A stretch of DNA of 64,000 nucleotides, taken from NCBI GenBank assembly GCA_963921305.4, contig CAWUEX030000002.1, positions 806,001 to 870,000 on the forward strand, in the 5' to 3' direction. The notes beneath the pieces were generated by a model. It ran no database searches, was not told where the DNA came from, and was given only the letters and a program-made list of their open reading frames with translations. Source of the stretch: CAWUEX02 sp963921305. GTDB lineage: Bacteria > Pseudomonadota > Alphaproteobacteria > Rhodospirillales > Rhodospirillaceae. Within the stretch, counting starts at the first letter, position 1; each line of letters starts with the position of its first letter. The translations under genes were made by a program, and so were the position numbers. Shown here in pieces: positions 8,286 to 16,964 of the stretch.

Positions 8286-9305
8286 GTGGCCGAGCGTTCC
8301 CAAGGCCCTGCCGAACGCCCCGGCCGGATACGGTTGTCAGTGGAGGAATATGCCGTTGGCGTAGTGTCAGGCGATCGCTCAAAGCTGGCACAGGCCATAA
8401 CGCTAATCGAAAGCCGAAAGCCCGAACATCAAGAAGATGCGCAGCAGCTCCTGTTGGAGATTACCCCCAAGGCGGGGCAATCGGTCCGCGTGGGAATTTC
8501 GGGCGTTCCCGGAGCGGGCAAGAGCACATTCATCGACACTCTGGGAACCAACCTGACCGGCGCAGGCCACAAGGTTGCGGTGTTAGCTGTCGACCCGACA
8601 TCGGCCCGAACGGGCGGGTCGATCCTCGGCGACAAAACACGTATGGCCAAGCTCGCATTGGACGATAACGCTTTCATTCGCCCTTCGCCCACGTCTGGCA
8701 CCCTCGGCGGTGTCACTCGGACGACACGAGAAACCATAATGCTGTGCGAAGCAGCGGGATTCGATGTCATCTTGGTTGAGACCGTTGGTGTTGGGCAGTC
8801 AGAAATTACCGTCTCTGAAATGGTTGATTTCTTCATGGTTCTCCTCATCGCTGGTGCCGGCGATGAACTGCAAGGCATCAAGAAGGGCGTGTTGGAGATT
8901 GCCGACCTCATCGCCCTCAACAAAGCCGACGGCGACAACGAGACCAAAGCCAAGACCTCTGCCGCGGAGTATCAGCACGCGCTTCGCATTATTACCCCAA
9001 AGGACAAGGACTGGACTCCGCCTGTCGTCACCATAAGCGCGCTTGAGAACCGGGGTGTAGGCGACCTGTGGGCACGCATCACCCAACGGCACGAATGGCT
9101 AGCAGAATCTGGCGGCTTGCAGCGCATGCGGCAACATCAGCAGGTTCGCTGGATGTGGACCATGGTTGAAGATCGGCTCATTACGAAGCTCAAGTCGCAT
9201 CCGGACGTGAAGGCCGTGATACCAGAAATTGAAGACGCGGTTGCCAAGGGCGAACTCACCCCCGCGCTTGCTGTGGAACGCATGTTCGGCGCTTTCGGGA
9301 TCTGA
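8286..9305 (+). CDS. meaB: Methylmalonyl-CoA mutase chaperone GTPase MeaB (ArgK family)
   Basis: Predicted 339-residue G3E-family P-loop GTPase. Walker A is GVPGAGKST (about 73-81); VDPTSARTGGSILGDKTRM, ETVGVGQSE (switch and DxxG-like region) and NKAD (base recognition) follow in order. MeaB gates cofactor loading of methylmalonyl-CoA mutase and protects it from inactivation, which fits its place 4 nt after mutB. The start is GTG 8286 inside the stop-proximal sequence ACAGGGTGGCC, implying re-initiation after mutB. An older annotation of such proteins as an arginine/ornithine transport kinase (ArgK) is unlikely in this context. purU follows after 2 nt. Confidence 0.95.
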   Translation: MAERSQGPAERPGRIRLSVEEYAVGVVSGDRSKLAQAITLIESRKPEHQEDAQQLLLEITPKAGQSVRVGISGVPGAGKSTFIDTLGTNLTGAGHKVAVLAVDPTSARTGGSILGDKTRMAKLALDDNAFIRPSPTSGTLGGVTRTTRETIMLCEAAGFDVILVETVGVGQSEITVSEMVDFFMVLLIAGAGDELQGIKKGVLEIADLIALNKADGDNETKAKTSAAEYQHALRIITPKDKDWTPPVVTISALENRGVGDLWARITQRHEWLAESGGLQRMRQHQQVRWMWTMVEDRLITKLKSHPDVKAVIPEIEDAVAKGELTPALAVERMFGAFGI

Positions 9306-9307
9306 AC

Positions 9308-10183
9308 ATGACCACCGACACTGAACCCGCCGACTCTTTAATACTGACGATTCGGTGCCCTGATACCGTGGGAATCGTAGCGGCCGTCTCGACGTTTCTA
9401 GCCAACAACAACGCATTCATCACGGAGTCTGCCCATTATGGAGATCCGGACACGGGACGGTTCTTCATGCGCACCGTGTTTCGTTCAGGAACCGGTGGCA
9501 AGATTGATGCGAACGCCATTCGGCAAGGTATGGCTGATGTTGGCTCTCGCTTTCAGATGGATTGGCAAATTCGTGACGCAGGCCGCAAGATCAAAGCTGT
9601 GATAGCCGTCTCCAAATTCGGTCACTGCCTGAATGACCTGCTTCATAGGGTCCAGACAAACTCTATGCCGGTCGAAATCACGGCCGTGGTCTCCAATCAT
9701 GATACATTTCGAGATCGCGTAGAGTGGCATGGCATACCGTTTCATCATCTGCCCATCACGCCGGATACCAAGGCGGAGCAGGAAGCGCGCTTGCATGAGG
9801 TGTTTACCGCTTGCGGTGGAGAGCTGCTTGTTCTGGCCCGCTACATGCAAGTTCTTTCCGACGACCTATGCTCCAAACTCAAGGGACAGGCGATAAACAT
9901 ACACCATTCCTTCTTGCCAGGATTCAAAGGTGCGAAGCCTTATCATCAGGCCCACATGCGGGGTGTGAAAATTATTGGCGCGACCGCCCACTACGTCACG
10001 ACCGAGTTGGATGAAGGCCCTATTATCGAGCAGGCGGTAGAGCGCGTTGATCACACACGTACACCTCAGGATTTGATTCACATTGGTCAAGACATCGAAA
10101 ATACCGTCCTAGCCCGTGCCGTCTTGTGGCATGCAGAGCAAAGACTTCTATTGAACGGCGCGAAAACGGTTGTTTTTCGTTAG
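9308..10183 (+). CDS. purU: Formyltetrahydrofolate deformylase
   Basis: Predicted 291-residue enzyme that hydrolyses 10-formyl-tetrahydrofolate to formate and tetrahydrofolate. An N-terminal ACT domain (about 10-90, beginning LTIRCPDTVGIVAAVS) is followed by a formyltransferase-fold domain. Catalytic residues N197 and H199 lie in INIHHSFLPGFKGA, and D235 in TTELDEGP. The length matches the family. It starts 2 nt after meaB, so it belongs to the mut operon. That places control of the one-carbon pool alongside B12-dependent propionate metabolism. The M19 gene follows after 57 nt. Confidence 0.95.
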   Translation: MTTDTEPADSLILTIRCPDTVGIVAAVSTFLANNNAFITESAHYGDPDTGRFFMRTVFRSGTGGKIDANAIRQGMADVGSRFQMDWQIRDAGRKIKAVIAVSKFGHCLNDLLHRVQTNSMPVEITAVVSNHDTFRDRVEWHGIPFHHLPITPDTKAEQEARLHEVFTACGGELLVLARYMQVLSDDLCSKLKGQAINIHHSFLPGFKGAKPYHQAHMRGVKIIGATAHYVTTELDEGPIIEQAVERVDHTRTPQDLIHIGQDIENTVLARAVLWHAEQRLLLNGAKTVVFR

Positions 10184-10240
10184 GTTTACATCGGGCGTTG
10201 TGCTCAACGTATGCCGACGCATATTGAAAGGAATCAACGC

Positions 10241-11509
10241 ATGTCCTGGAATTTGAAGTCCAAGTTGGTTGCCGCGGCAAGTTTTGCTGTGCTTGTGGTA
10301 TCTCAAACAAGCCTTGCCGAGACAAACGCGGAGCTGATTGAGCGGGCCCGAGGCATTCATGAGCGCGTTATAACTGTCGACACCCACGTCGATATTCCGC
10401 CGAATTTCGCAACCGATGCGTATGATCTCATGAGGCCCGGTCCGCGGGGACAACAAGTGCATATCCCGACTATGATCGAAGGCGGCCTAGATGCGACCTT
10501 TATCATCGTTTTTGTCGGCCAAGGTCCACGTACGACGTCCGGATATGCCCGCGCGCTTGCTGACGCGTTTGTCAAGTTCGCAGCGATTCACAAAGTCACC
10601 AACGATATGTATCCCGACCAGATCGAGCTGGCCCTGACAGCTGATGATGTGCGGCGCATTGACGCATCAGGAAAGAAAGTGGCCCTCATCGGCATCGAGA
10701 ACGGATATCCGATGGGACAGGATTTGCGCCTTCTCGACCAATTCTACGACTACGGTGCGCGCTATTTTGGCCTTTTGCACAACGGGCATAACGATCTCGG
10801 TGATTCTGCTGTTCCAAGCCGCCGCTTAAATGAACCGGCATCTGAACATGGCGGTCTTTCCGATCTAGGCCGTGCGGTCGTTAAACGACTCAATGAGCTC
10901 GGGATCATGGTGGATATTTCCCACTCCGCCGAGCAGACAGCCCTCGATATACTCGAGCTGTCTGAAGCACCGGTCATCGCATCGCATTCAGGCGTGGACG
11001 GACTATTGAATCACCCCCGCAACTTGAGCGATGCCGAGTTGTTGGCCCTTAAAGAAAACAACGGTGTTGTTCAGGTGGTCGCATTTGACACCTATCTGCG
11101 CGCGATGCCGGCGGGCAAGCAAGATGCGATAGATGTTCTCTGGGCCGACATGGGCCTAAGGTCTTTCGCAGATTTTCGCAATTTAAGTGAAGACGACTTG
11201 AAGACGTACGACGCGCGCATGGCGGAGATTAATCTTGAGTTTCCACGCGCCGGCGTCAAAGACCTCGTCGACCATGTCGACTACGCGGTCGAGAAAATCG
11301 GGCTGGAACATGTGGGTATATCGTCGGACTTCAATGGTGGCGGCGGAATCGAAGGGTGGTCTGGCGCGGAGGAGACATTCAACGTGACCCTTGAACTGGT
11401 CAAACGCGGCTACTCCGAGGAGCAGATTGCATTGCTGTGGGGCGGTAATCTTCTACGTGTGATGGAAGATGTTGAGGCCCACGCCGCCAGTCACAGAGGC
11501 GACAATTGA
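10241..11509 (+). CDS. Membrane dipeptidase (peptidase M19), exported, active site intact
   Basis: Predicted 422-residue secreted zinc dipeptidase with a signal peptide (about 1-26, cleavage near SLAET). All expected metal ligands are visible: H49 and D51 in DTHVDIP, bridging E153 in GIENGY, H228 in DISHS and H249 in ASHSG, plus the acidic residue in ISSDFNGGGG. M19 enzymes cleave dipeptides, including some with D-residues or dehydro-residues. ATG 10241 is preferred because AAAGGA lies about 8 nt upstream; ATG 10211 would add a charged N-terminal extension. Its paralogue at 2741 has lost three of these ligands. The stop overlaps the start of the lipoprotein hydrolase. Confidence 0.92.
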   Translation: MSWNLKSKLVAAASFAVLVVSQTSLAETNAELIERARGIHERVITVDTHVDIPPNFATDAYDLMRPGPRGQQVHIPTMIEGGLDATFIIVFVGQGPRTTSGYARALADAFVKFAAIHKVTNDMYPDQIELALTADDVRRIDASGKKVALIGIENGYPMGQDLRLLDQFYDYGARYFGLLHNGHNDLGDSAVPSRRLNEPASEHGGLSDLGRAVVKRLNELGIMVDISHSAEQTALDILELSEAPVIASHSGVDGLLNHPRNLSDAELLALKENNGVVQVVAFDTYLRAMPAGKQDAIDVLWADMGLRSFADFRNLSEDDLKTYDARMAEINLEFPRAGVKDLVDHVDYAVEKIGLEHVGISSDFNGGGGIEGWSGAEETFNVTLELVKRGYSEEQIALLWGGNLLRVMEDVEAHAASHRGDN

Positions 11510-12477
11510 TACTATCTACGCGCTGCAAAGCACTTGCCCTATTGTTGTTGATGCTCAGCGCCTGCACCCCGACTTTTAAGCCGATGGGACCGGCCATCAC
11601 ACAGGCTCGCATAGAAAATGATACCTTCATTGCCCGTGACGGTGTGGAACTCCCTCTATCTGTTTGGGGACCGCGCCAGAATCCAGAAAAAATTGTCGTC
11701 GCTGCGCATAGTTTCGGCGAGTTCCGTGATGCGTTCGCTTTGATCGGTGAGCACCTTGCGGATCGAAACATTGCCGTTTGGGCCTATGACCAACGCGGCT
11801 TTGGAGACGCGCCCCATAGAGGGATATGGGCGGGCAAAGATACCCTCATCACAGATTTTGGGGATTTTACGCGTGCGGTCAGATCTGCCTCGGGCGAGAG
11901 GGCGCCTATCATATTTATCGGCGAGAGTATGGGCGCAGCGGTTGTCATCGGGGCCATGGCGAATGAGGGTTTTGAGCAACCCTCCGCGGTCATCCTTTCG
12001 GGGCCTGGTGTGCGCGAACACCGGCCATACCGGTATTGGTTCAACGTCGGGCTTTGGTTGGCAACTCGATTTGCCGCATCCTATGAAGTAGACGTTCCAC
12101 GCACCTACGATCAGCGGTACGCCGATTACCACGCAAAGCGGTGGGTCGAAGACCCGAAGATCATTGAGAAGGTCAGGTTGGACACTTACTACGGTCTTAT
12201 CCGCCTGAGCGATTATGCCTCCGATGCGGCCTCACAGATCAACACACCAACGTTGATCCTCTTCGGTACGGATGACGGACAGATCCATCCGAACTCGATT
12301 TGTGCGCTCAACCGCCGGGTCGATAGTGCGGGCACGCTAAAGGTCTTTAAAGGCGGACCCCATCTCATGTTTCAGGTGCGCCAGCAATCAGAGGTCCTGG
12401 AGCTTATCGACGAGTGGATAGACGCCCCCGGCGTTCGCCCGGACGACGAAACCAGATATTTTTGCGGTTCGGGGTAA
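11506..12477 (+). CDS. Alpha/beta hydrolase lipoprotein (monoacylglycerol lipase / Hydrolase_4 type)
   Basis: Predicted 323-residue protein with a lipoprotein signal ending in lipobox LSAC (acylated C20). The hydrolase domain follows: VVAAHSFGEF near the oxyanion loop, YDQRGFGDAPHRG, nucleophile elbow GESMG with S141, a catalytic Asp in LFGTDDGQIHP and a His in GGPHLMF. The arrangement resembles serine aminopeptidase S33 / monoglyceride lipases. The start is TTG 11506 overlapping the dipeptidase stop (TTGA) with AGAGGCG upstream; no in-frame ATG precedes the signal peptide. It is probably anchored in the outer membrane and acts on an ester or small lipid. It is convergent with the next gene, 15 nt away. 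Confidence 0.85.
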   Translation: MILSTRCKALALLLLMLSACTPTFKPMGPAITQARIENDTFIARDGVELPLSVWGPRQNPEKIVVAAHSFGEFRDAFALIGEHLADRNIAVWAYDQRGFGDAPHRGIWAGKDTLITDFGDFTRAVRSASGERAPIIFIGESMGAAVVIGAMANEGFEQPSAVILSGPGVREHRPYRYWFNVGLWLATRFAASYEVDVPRTYDQRYADYHAKRWVEDPKIIEKVRLDTYYGLIRLSDYASDAASQINTPTLILFGTDDGQIHPNSICALNRRVDSAGTLKVFKGGPHLMFQVRQQSEVLELIDEWIDAPGVRPDDETRYFCGSG

Positions 12478-12492
12478 ACAAGATCTAAGCCG

Positions 12493-13998
12493 CTAGTCTT
12501 CAAACTCAATCTCTCCATACGAGATAATCCCGTGGAGCTGTTTGTAGTTTCGCACTTGGGGCGATAATCCAACAAACTCAGGGGGTTCATATAGAAAGAT
12601 CGCCGGCGCACTGTCCCGCGTATACGCCATGAGATCTCGCCGGAGAGTAAGCGCTTTGGCTTCGTCCCATTCCGCAAGTGCGAGATCGATTGTCGGTTGG
12701 ATATCCTGATCACAGTGCCAGGGTGTCGGACGCAGGCAGGAATGCATGAGAAGCGGGCGCATGGCATCAAAGATCGGCCACGCCGGCCAAACTGTGGCGT
12801 GCGCGTCGGCGTCGCCGTGATCCGGATCACGCAACACGGCGCTGAAGTACGCCGCCGCGGGCAGTTGCCGAATAACCATTTCCACGCCAACTGCCGCCAA
12901 GTCGCTCGCGACTTGTTGAAAGACCAACGCGCCCGAGCCGATACCGGATTGCGTGAGGAACGTGAACGAAAACCCGTCCTTGTAGCCCGCCTCGTCCAAC
13001 AGTTCACGTGCCCGGTCGGGATCGTACTCATAGGGCTCAAGGTCTGAATTGAATCCAAAAGCTTGGTGCGACACGCCTTGTGTTGCTGGTTGCGTAAGCC
13101 CATCAAAAAAGACAGAGATTATGTGCTCCTTATCGACCGCATAGTTCAACGCCTGACGGACTCTTTCATCGGCAAGTGGCCCGCCGTGAACTGTGACGAA
13201 AGAGATCGCTGCAACGGACGGGTCCAACCAGGACTGCACAACCTTGCCAGCCGCTTCGATAGCATGGCGCTCATCCGGTCCCAGGCCGGTCGCTACATCC
13301 ACCCGTCCGGATAACAAGGCCTGTACGCGCCCTGAGATGCTGGGCAGCGCGACGATTTCGACACCACTCATTTTGGGTGGCCGCCACGCATCTTCGAACG
13401 CATCCATGAGAATCCGGGTCGCGCGCCAGTCTTGAACTTTATAGGGGCCGGTGCCGACGGGGTCTTCCGCGTAACCCTGCCGGCCCAGTCGCCGGAATCT
13501 CTCGGGATCGACCATGACCAACGAACCTGTATAGCGGGGCATGTTGGGCACAGGAATCGTAGTGACGATCTCAGCGGTCAACTCATCGACAATGCGCACG
13601 TCCTTCAGAAACGGCACTTCACCGCGTACGCCATCGCGCGCTGACTGGTCGCTTGTAAGCCACTCAACAACAAGCGCGATTGACTCACTCGTCAAAGGCA
13701 CGCCGTTGGAAAACGTGACGCCCTCGCGCAATGTAAACCGCCACGTCAGGTCATCTACATTTTCCCAGGCGGTCGCCAGCCAGGGGTGCATGCGGCCATC
13801 GATATCGAATCTGACCAGGCCGTCGTATATGGCACTGGTGGTAAAAATTGTGGGGCGGGCGTTTGAAGCAAACGGATGACCCAGAAACGGAGGAAGCGCA
13901 TCGACGGCGATACGAAGCGTCTGTGTTGATGCGATGGGAGGACTTAAAATAACTCCAACCAACACCGCGACAACGAATTGCACGACCTTGCGGTTCAT
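12493..13998 (-). CDS. Orphan peptide/nickel-type ABC transporter substrate-binding protein (family 5)
   Basis: Predicted 501-residue periplasmic binding protein with a signal peptide (MNRKVVQF onward, cleavage near IASTQ). Family-5 landmarks include YDGLVRFDIDGRMHPWLATAWE, TWRFTLREGVTFSNG, VGTGPYKVQDW, DERVRQALNYAVDKEHI and YEYDPDRARELLDEAGY. Such proteins bind peptides, opines or similar solutes for Dpp/Opp-type importers. No permease or ATPase genes adjoin it, so it may share a transporter encoded elsewhere. ATG 13998 is preferred over a longer frame opening at 14130 because it places the signal sequence at the N-terminus. It is divergent from the small protein at 14121. Confidence 0.88.
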   Translation of the reverse strand: MNRKVVQFVVAVLVGVILSPPIASTQTLRIAVDALPPFLGHPFASNARPTIFTTSAIYDGLVRFDIDGRMHPWLATAWENVDDLTWRFTLREGVTFSNGVPLTSESIALVVEWLTSDQSARDGVRGEVPFLKDVRIVDELTAEIVTTIPVPNMPRYTGSLVMVDPERFRRLGRQGYAEDPVGTGPYKVQDWRATRILMDAFEDAWRPPKMSGVEIVALPSISGRVQALLSGRVDVATGLGPDERHAIEAAGKVVQSWLDPSVAAISFVTVHGGPLADERVRQALNYAVDKEHIISVFFDGLTQPATQGVSHQAFGFNSDLEPYEYDPDRARELLDEAGYKDGFSFTFLTQSGIGSGALVFQQVASDLAAVGVEMVIRQLPAAAYFSAVLRDPDHGDADAHATVWPAWPIFDAMRPLLMHSCLRPTPWHCDQDIQPTIDLALAEWDEAKALTLRRDLMAYTRDSAPAIFLYEPPEFVGLSPQVRNYKQLHGIISYGEIEFED

Positions 13999-14120
13999 CT
14001 TTGGACGCACCTTGGCTAGCGTTAGAACTGATCTGTCTTGTTTACCATTCCGCATTGTCGAATCAATGCTAAGACATGAAGGCATGAGATGAATGTGATG
14101 TCTGTAGCCAGGAGGACAGT

Positions 14121-14483
14121 GTGACCACAAAACCCGAAAAGAATCTGAACGCGGACTTGGACTACGTAAGTTCGTTGCCTGGTTTCGAGAGAGGGCATCC
14201 CCACTATTTTCGAGACCCGATGATCGACCACCTTTTGGAGATATGCCTACAGCTCGCAGGGGAAATATGGGTCAACCGAGACCGGCAAACTGTCATCGAG
14301 CATTTACTGGCAACGGAGGGGAAGGTCACGCCCGACATGATCGAAGCCTTTCGGCCAGATCCGGATATGAAACAAACCATGCGCCAGGCGCGCCAGGATT
14401 TCACCCGCCGGCTCTTCAGTTGCCTTTATGACGAGATGGACGACGGCGGTAAGGCCGACTTCCTGCAAGGAATCGTGAGGTAG
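14121..14483 (+). CDS. Small uncharacterised protein, paralogue of the one at 1747-2046
   Basis: Predicted 120-residue soluble protein with no signal or membrane segment. The start is GTG 14121 with a strong AGGAGGA site about 5 nt upstream, better than any other start in the region. Residues from about 35 onward share the E-[LI]-W-x(2)-[KR]-DRQ and F-[KR]-P-D motifs and overall spacing with the 99-residue protein at 1747. This copy has an extra N-terminal segment (LNADLDYVSSLPGFERGHPH). Unlike the other copy it is not next to a methyltransferase; it is divergent from the orphan binding protein. I do not recognise the family, and its role is unknown. Confidence 0.8.
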   Translation: MTTKPEKNLNADLDYVSSLPGFERGHPHYFRDPMIDHLLEICLQLAGEIWVNRDRQTVIEHLLATEGKVTPDMIEAFRPDPDMKQTMRQARQDFTRRLFSCLYDEMDDGGKADFLQGIVR

Positions 14484-14568
14484 CCCTTACACGTCTGATT
14501 GCACATTCAGCGCCTAGTGCTCAAATCAGCCGAATCGGGCAACTGAGGACCAGGATTCTCATGAAAAA

Positions 14569-14658
14569 TGGCGGAGGGAGTGGGATTCGAACCCACGATA
14601 CGGTTTCCCGCATACACACTTTCCAGGCGTGCGCCTTCGACCACTCGGCCATCCCTCC
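14569..14658 (-). tRNA. tRNA-Ser (anticodon GGA)
   Basis: The 90-nt gene with encoded CCA folds with acceptor GGAGGGA paired to TCCCTCC and discriminator G. The anticodon loop CTGGAAA gives anticodon GGA (reads UCC and UCU). There is a long class II variable arm and a T-arm GTGGG-TTCGAAT-CCCAC. On the minus strand upstream, TTGCCA (14698-14703) and TTAGGT (14676-14681) are 16 nt apart and could be its promoter. Confidence 0.95.
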
Positions 14659-14821
14659 GGCACGGAAGGCGCGGAACCTAACGCAGGACGCGTAGGCTGG
14701 CAACGTTTACCTATATTAAGTTTTAGTCGAAACCATCTATAAATATGTTGAATTTAGAGAGGGTTGTCGCTTAAGGTTAAGGTAGAGGGACAAAGAACAG
14801 ACTCAGGAACGCGGAACGCCA

Positions 14822-15127
14822 ATGTTTATTGGTCGCATTGCCGGATGGGTGATGGTCGCCGTGGCGCTTTTGATGGCGTCCGGTGAAGCCGTTATGGCCT
14901 TGGGAACGGGAAATTATAACGGATTGGCAACGTCAGATTTATGGGCGTTGTTATGGGGTCAAACCCCCTCTATCGATCAGTCCGCCATCTCCTCTGGAAG
15001 CTGGACTCTGCTGATGGCCATTTTCATGGCTTTGCCCGCATGGGCTGTCGTCGGTCCTGTCGGAATAGTTCTTGCCCATGCCTGCCGGCGGCGCCCGCCG
15101 CGCGGTAGACTTTTCAGAACAAACTAA
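14822..15127 (+). CDS. Small two-helix membrane protein of unknown function
   Basis: Predicted 101-residue protein with two hydrophobic helices: about residues 5-27 (GWVMVAVALLMASGEAVMAL) and about 60-88 (LLMAIFMALPAWAVVGPVGIVL). A short basic, Arg-rich tail follows and probably faces the cytoplasm. The start ATG 14822 has GGAAC about 5 nt upstream. The loop between the helices carries WALLWGQTPS. It ends 18 nt from the convergent lepA stop. I recognise no domain. It is monocistronic as far as can be seen, preceded by an AT-rich stretch (about 14700-14790) that may hold its promoter. Confidence 0.65.
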   Translation: MFIGRIAGWVMVAVALLMASGEAVMALGTGNYNGLATSDLWALLWGQTPSIDQSAISSGSWTLLMAIFMALPAWAVVGPVGIVLAHACRRRPPRGRLFRTN

Positions 15128-15144
15128 ATCTACTCAATTGATCC

Positions 15145-16947
15145 TTACGCGTCGGGCATCTTGAGCGCTTCGATGAACGCGCTTTGAGGGATCTCAACGC
15201 GCCCGAATTGGCGCATCTTCTTCTTACCTTCCTTTTGCTTGTCCAACAGTTTGCGCTTGCGCGAGATATCCCCGCCATAACACTTCGCGGTGACGTCTTT
15301 ACGCATGGCGCTTATGGTTTCACGGGCGATCACTTTGCCACCAATCGCCGCTTGGACTGGAATTTTGAACAAGTGCCGTGGAATCAGTTCTTTCAGGCGG
15401 CTGCATATCTGGCGGCCACGGGTCTCGGCTTGCGAGCGATGGGCGATAAAGGACAGCGCGTCGACGGGCTCCGCATTCACAAGAATGGAAATCTTGACCA
15501 GATCACTCTCTTCGTATCCGTCCATTTCATAATCGAAGCTGGCGTATCCTTTAGAGATAGACTTTAAGCGATCATAAAAATCGAAGACGATTTCGTTCAG
15601 CGGCAGCCTGTAGACGGCCATGGCGCGCGCACCCACATACGTCAAGTCGAGCTGCTCGCCGCGACGGTCCGTACAGAGTTGTAGAACCGGCCCCAGAAAC
15701 TCATCCGGGACCAGGATGGTAGCTTTCACCCATGGCTCTTCCATGGCTGAAATCTTGGTGACCTCGGGCATGTCTGCCGGATTGTGAAGCTCGAGCACCT
15801 CGTCGCCAGTGGTGTGGATTCTATAGACCACACTCGGTGCCGTGGTGATGAGCTCCAGCCCAAATTCACGCGCTAAACGCTCCTGCACAATTTCCATATG
15901 CAGCAACCCGAGGAATCCACAGCGAAAGCCGAAGCCCAACGCAGCCGAGCTTTCGGCCTGGTACTCAAAACTGGCATCATTGAGGTGTAGTTTCGCGAGG
16001 CTATCGCGCAGATCCTCATAGTCGGACGCATCGATTGGAAAAAGGCCACAAAACACCACGGGGATCGACGGCCGGAATCCTTCAAGGGGATTATCAGCTT
16101 GCCGTTTCTCTTCCGTGATTGTGTCCCCCACCTGGCAATCGGCCACGGACTTGATACTGGCGTTGAGAAACCCGATTTCGCCTGGTCCCAGTTCAGGTGT
16201 ATCGACACGCTTAGGTGTGAATACCCCCACCCCATCGAGTTCGTAGGACGCGCCGCTCGACATCATGCGAATCTTCATACCCTTGCGGAGCTTTCCGTCG
16301 ACGACCCGCACAAGAATGACCACGCCCAGATACGAATCGTACCAAGAGTCGACCAAGAGCGCCTTCAGCGGGGCATCCGCCGACCCCCCAGGTGCCGGGA
16401 CCTTGGTCACGATTGTTTCGAGAACGTCTGGAATGCCAGCGCCGGTCTTAGCGGACACCTCCAGCGCCTGTGAGGCATCCAAACCAATCACGTCCTCGAT
16501 CTGTTGGCGCACCCGATCCGGTTCCGCTGCTGGAAGGTCGATCTTATTAAGCACAGGAACGATTTCATGATCCGCGTCCAGCGCCTGGTAGACGTTTGCG
16601 AGCGTCTGCGCTTCCACCCCTTGCGAAGCGTCGACAATCAGGAGCGATCCCTCACATGCGCGCAGTGACCGGCTGACTTCGTAGGCGAAGTCGACGTGTC
16701 CCGGAGTATCGACAAGGTTGAGCTGGTACGTATTTCCGTCCCTTGCCTTATACGACAACCGGACGGTCTGGGCTTTAATCGTGATGCCGCGCTCTCGCTC
16801 AAGGTCCATGTTGTCGAGGACCTGTTCTTTCATTTCACGGTCCGTCAGTCCGCCACACACTTGGATAAGGCGGTCAGCAAGGGTCGACTTGCCGTGATCG
16901 ATATGCGCGATAATCGCGAAATTACGAATCAAACTCTGATCAGTCAT
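15145..16947 (-). CDS. lepA: Elongation factor 4 (back-translocating GTPase LepA)
   Basis: Predicted 600-residue translational GTPase. G1 is AHIDHGKST near the N-terminus, then RERGITIKAQTV (switch I), VDTPGHVDF (G3), NKIDLP (G4) and SAKTG (G5). EF-G-like domains II, III and V follow, and then the LepA-specific C-terminal domain with ISRKRKLLDKQKEGKKKMR. The length is standard. It acts on ribosomes, affecting elongation and 30S assembly. It lies 17 nt downstream of pheT, so it may be the last gene of the thrS-infC-rpmI-rplT-pheST block; the ribosome site before ATG 16947 is weak. Confidence 0.98.
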   Translation of the reverse strand: MTDQSLIRNFAIIAHIDHGKSTLADRLIQVCGGLTDREMKEQVLDNMDLERERGITIKAQTVRLSYKARDGNTYQLNLVDTPGHVDFAYEVSRSLRACEGSLLIVDASQGVEAQTLANVYQALDADHEIVPVLNKIDLPAAEPDRVRQQIEDVIGLDASQALEVSAKTGAGIPDVLETIVTKVPAPGGSADAPLKALLVDSWYDSYLGVVILVRVVDGKLRKGMKIRMMSSGASYELDGVGVFTPKRVDTPELGPGEIGFLNASIKSVADCQVGDTITEEKRQADNPLEGFRPSIPVVFCGLFPIDASDYEDLRDSLAKLHLNDASFEYQAESSAALGFGFRCGFLGLLHMEIVQERLAREFGLELITTAPSVVYRIHTTGDEVLELHNPADMPEVTKISAMEEPWVKATILVPDEFLGPVLQLCTDRRGEQLDLTYVGARAMAVYRLPLNEIVFDFYDRLKSISKGYASFDYEMDGYEESDLVKISILVNAEPVDALSFIAHRSQAETRGRQICSRLKELIPRHLFKIPVQAAIGGKVIARETISAMRKDVTAKCYGGDISRKRKLLDKQKEGKKKMRQFGRVEIPQSAFIEALKMPDA

Positions 16948-16964
16948 ATGTAAGGTAAGCGCCC

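Noticed and set aside
12372..13106. Open frame of 244 codons overlapping the binding-protein gene in another frame
   Set aside because: It is Arg/Ser-rich shadow sequence with no family features and lies entirely within 12493-13998 and the end of the lipoprotein gene.
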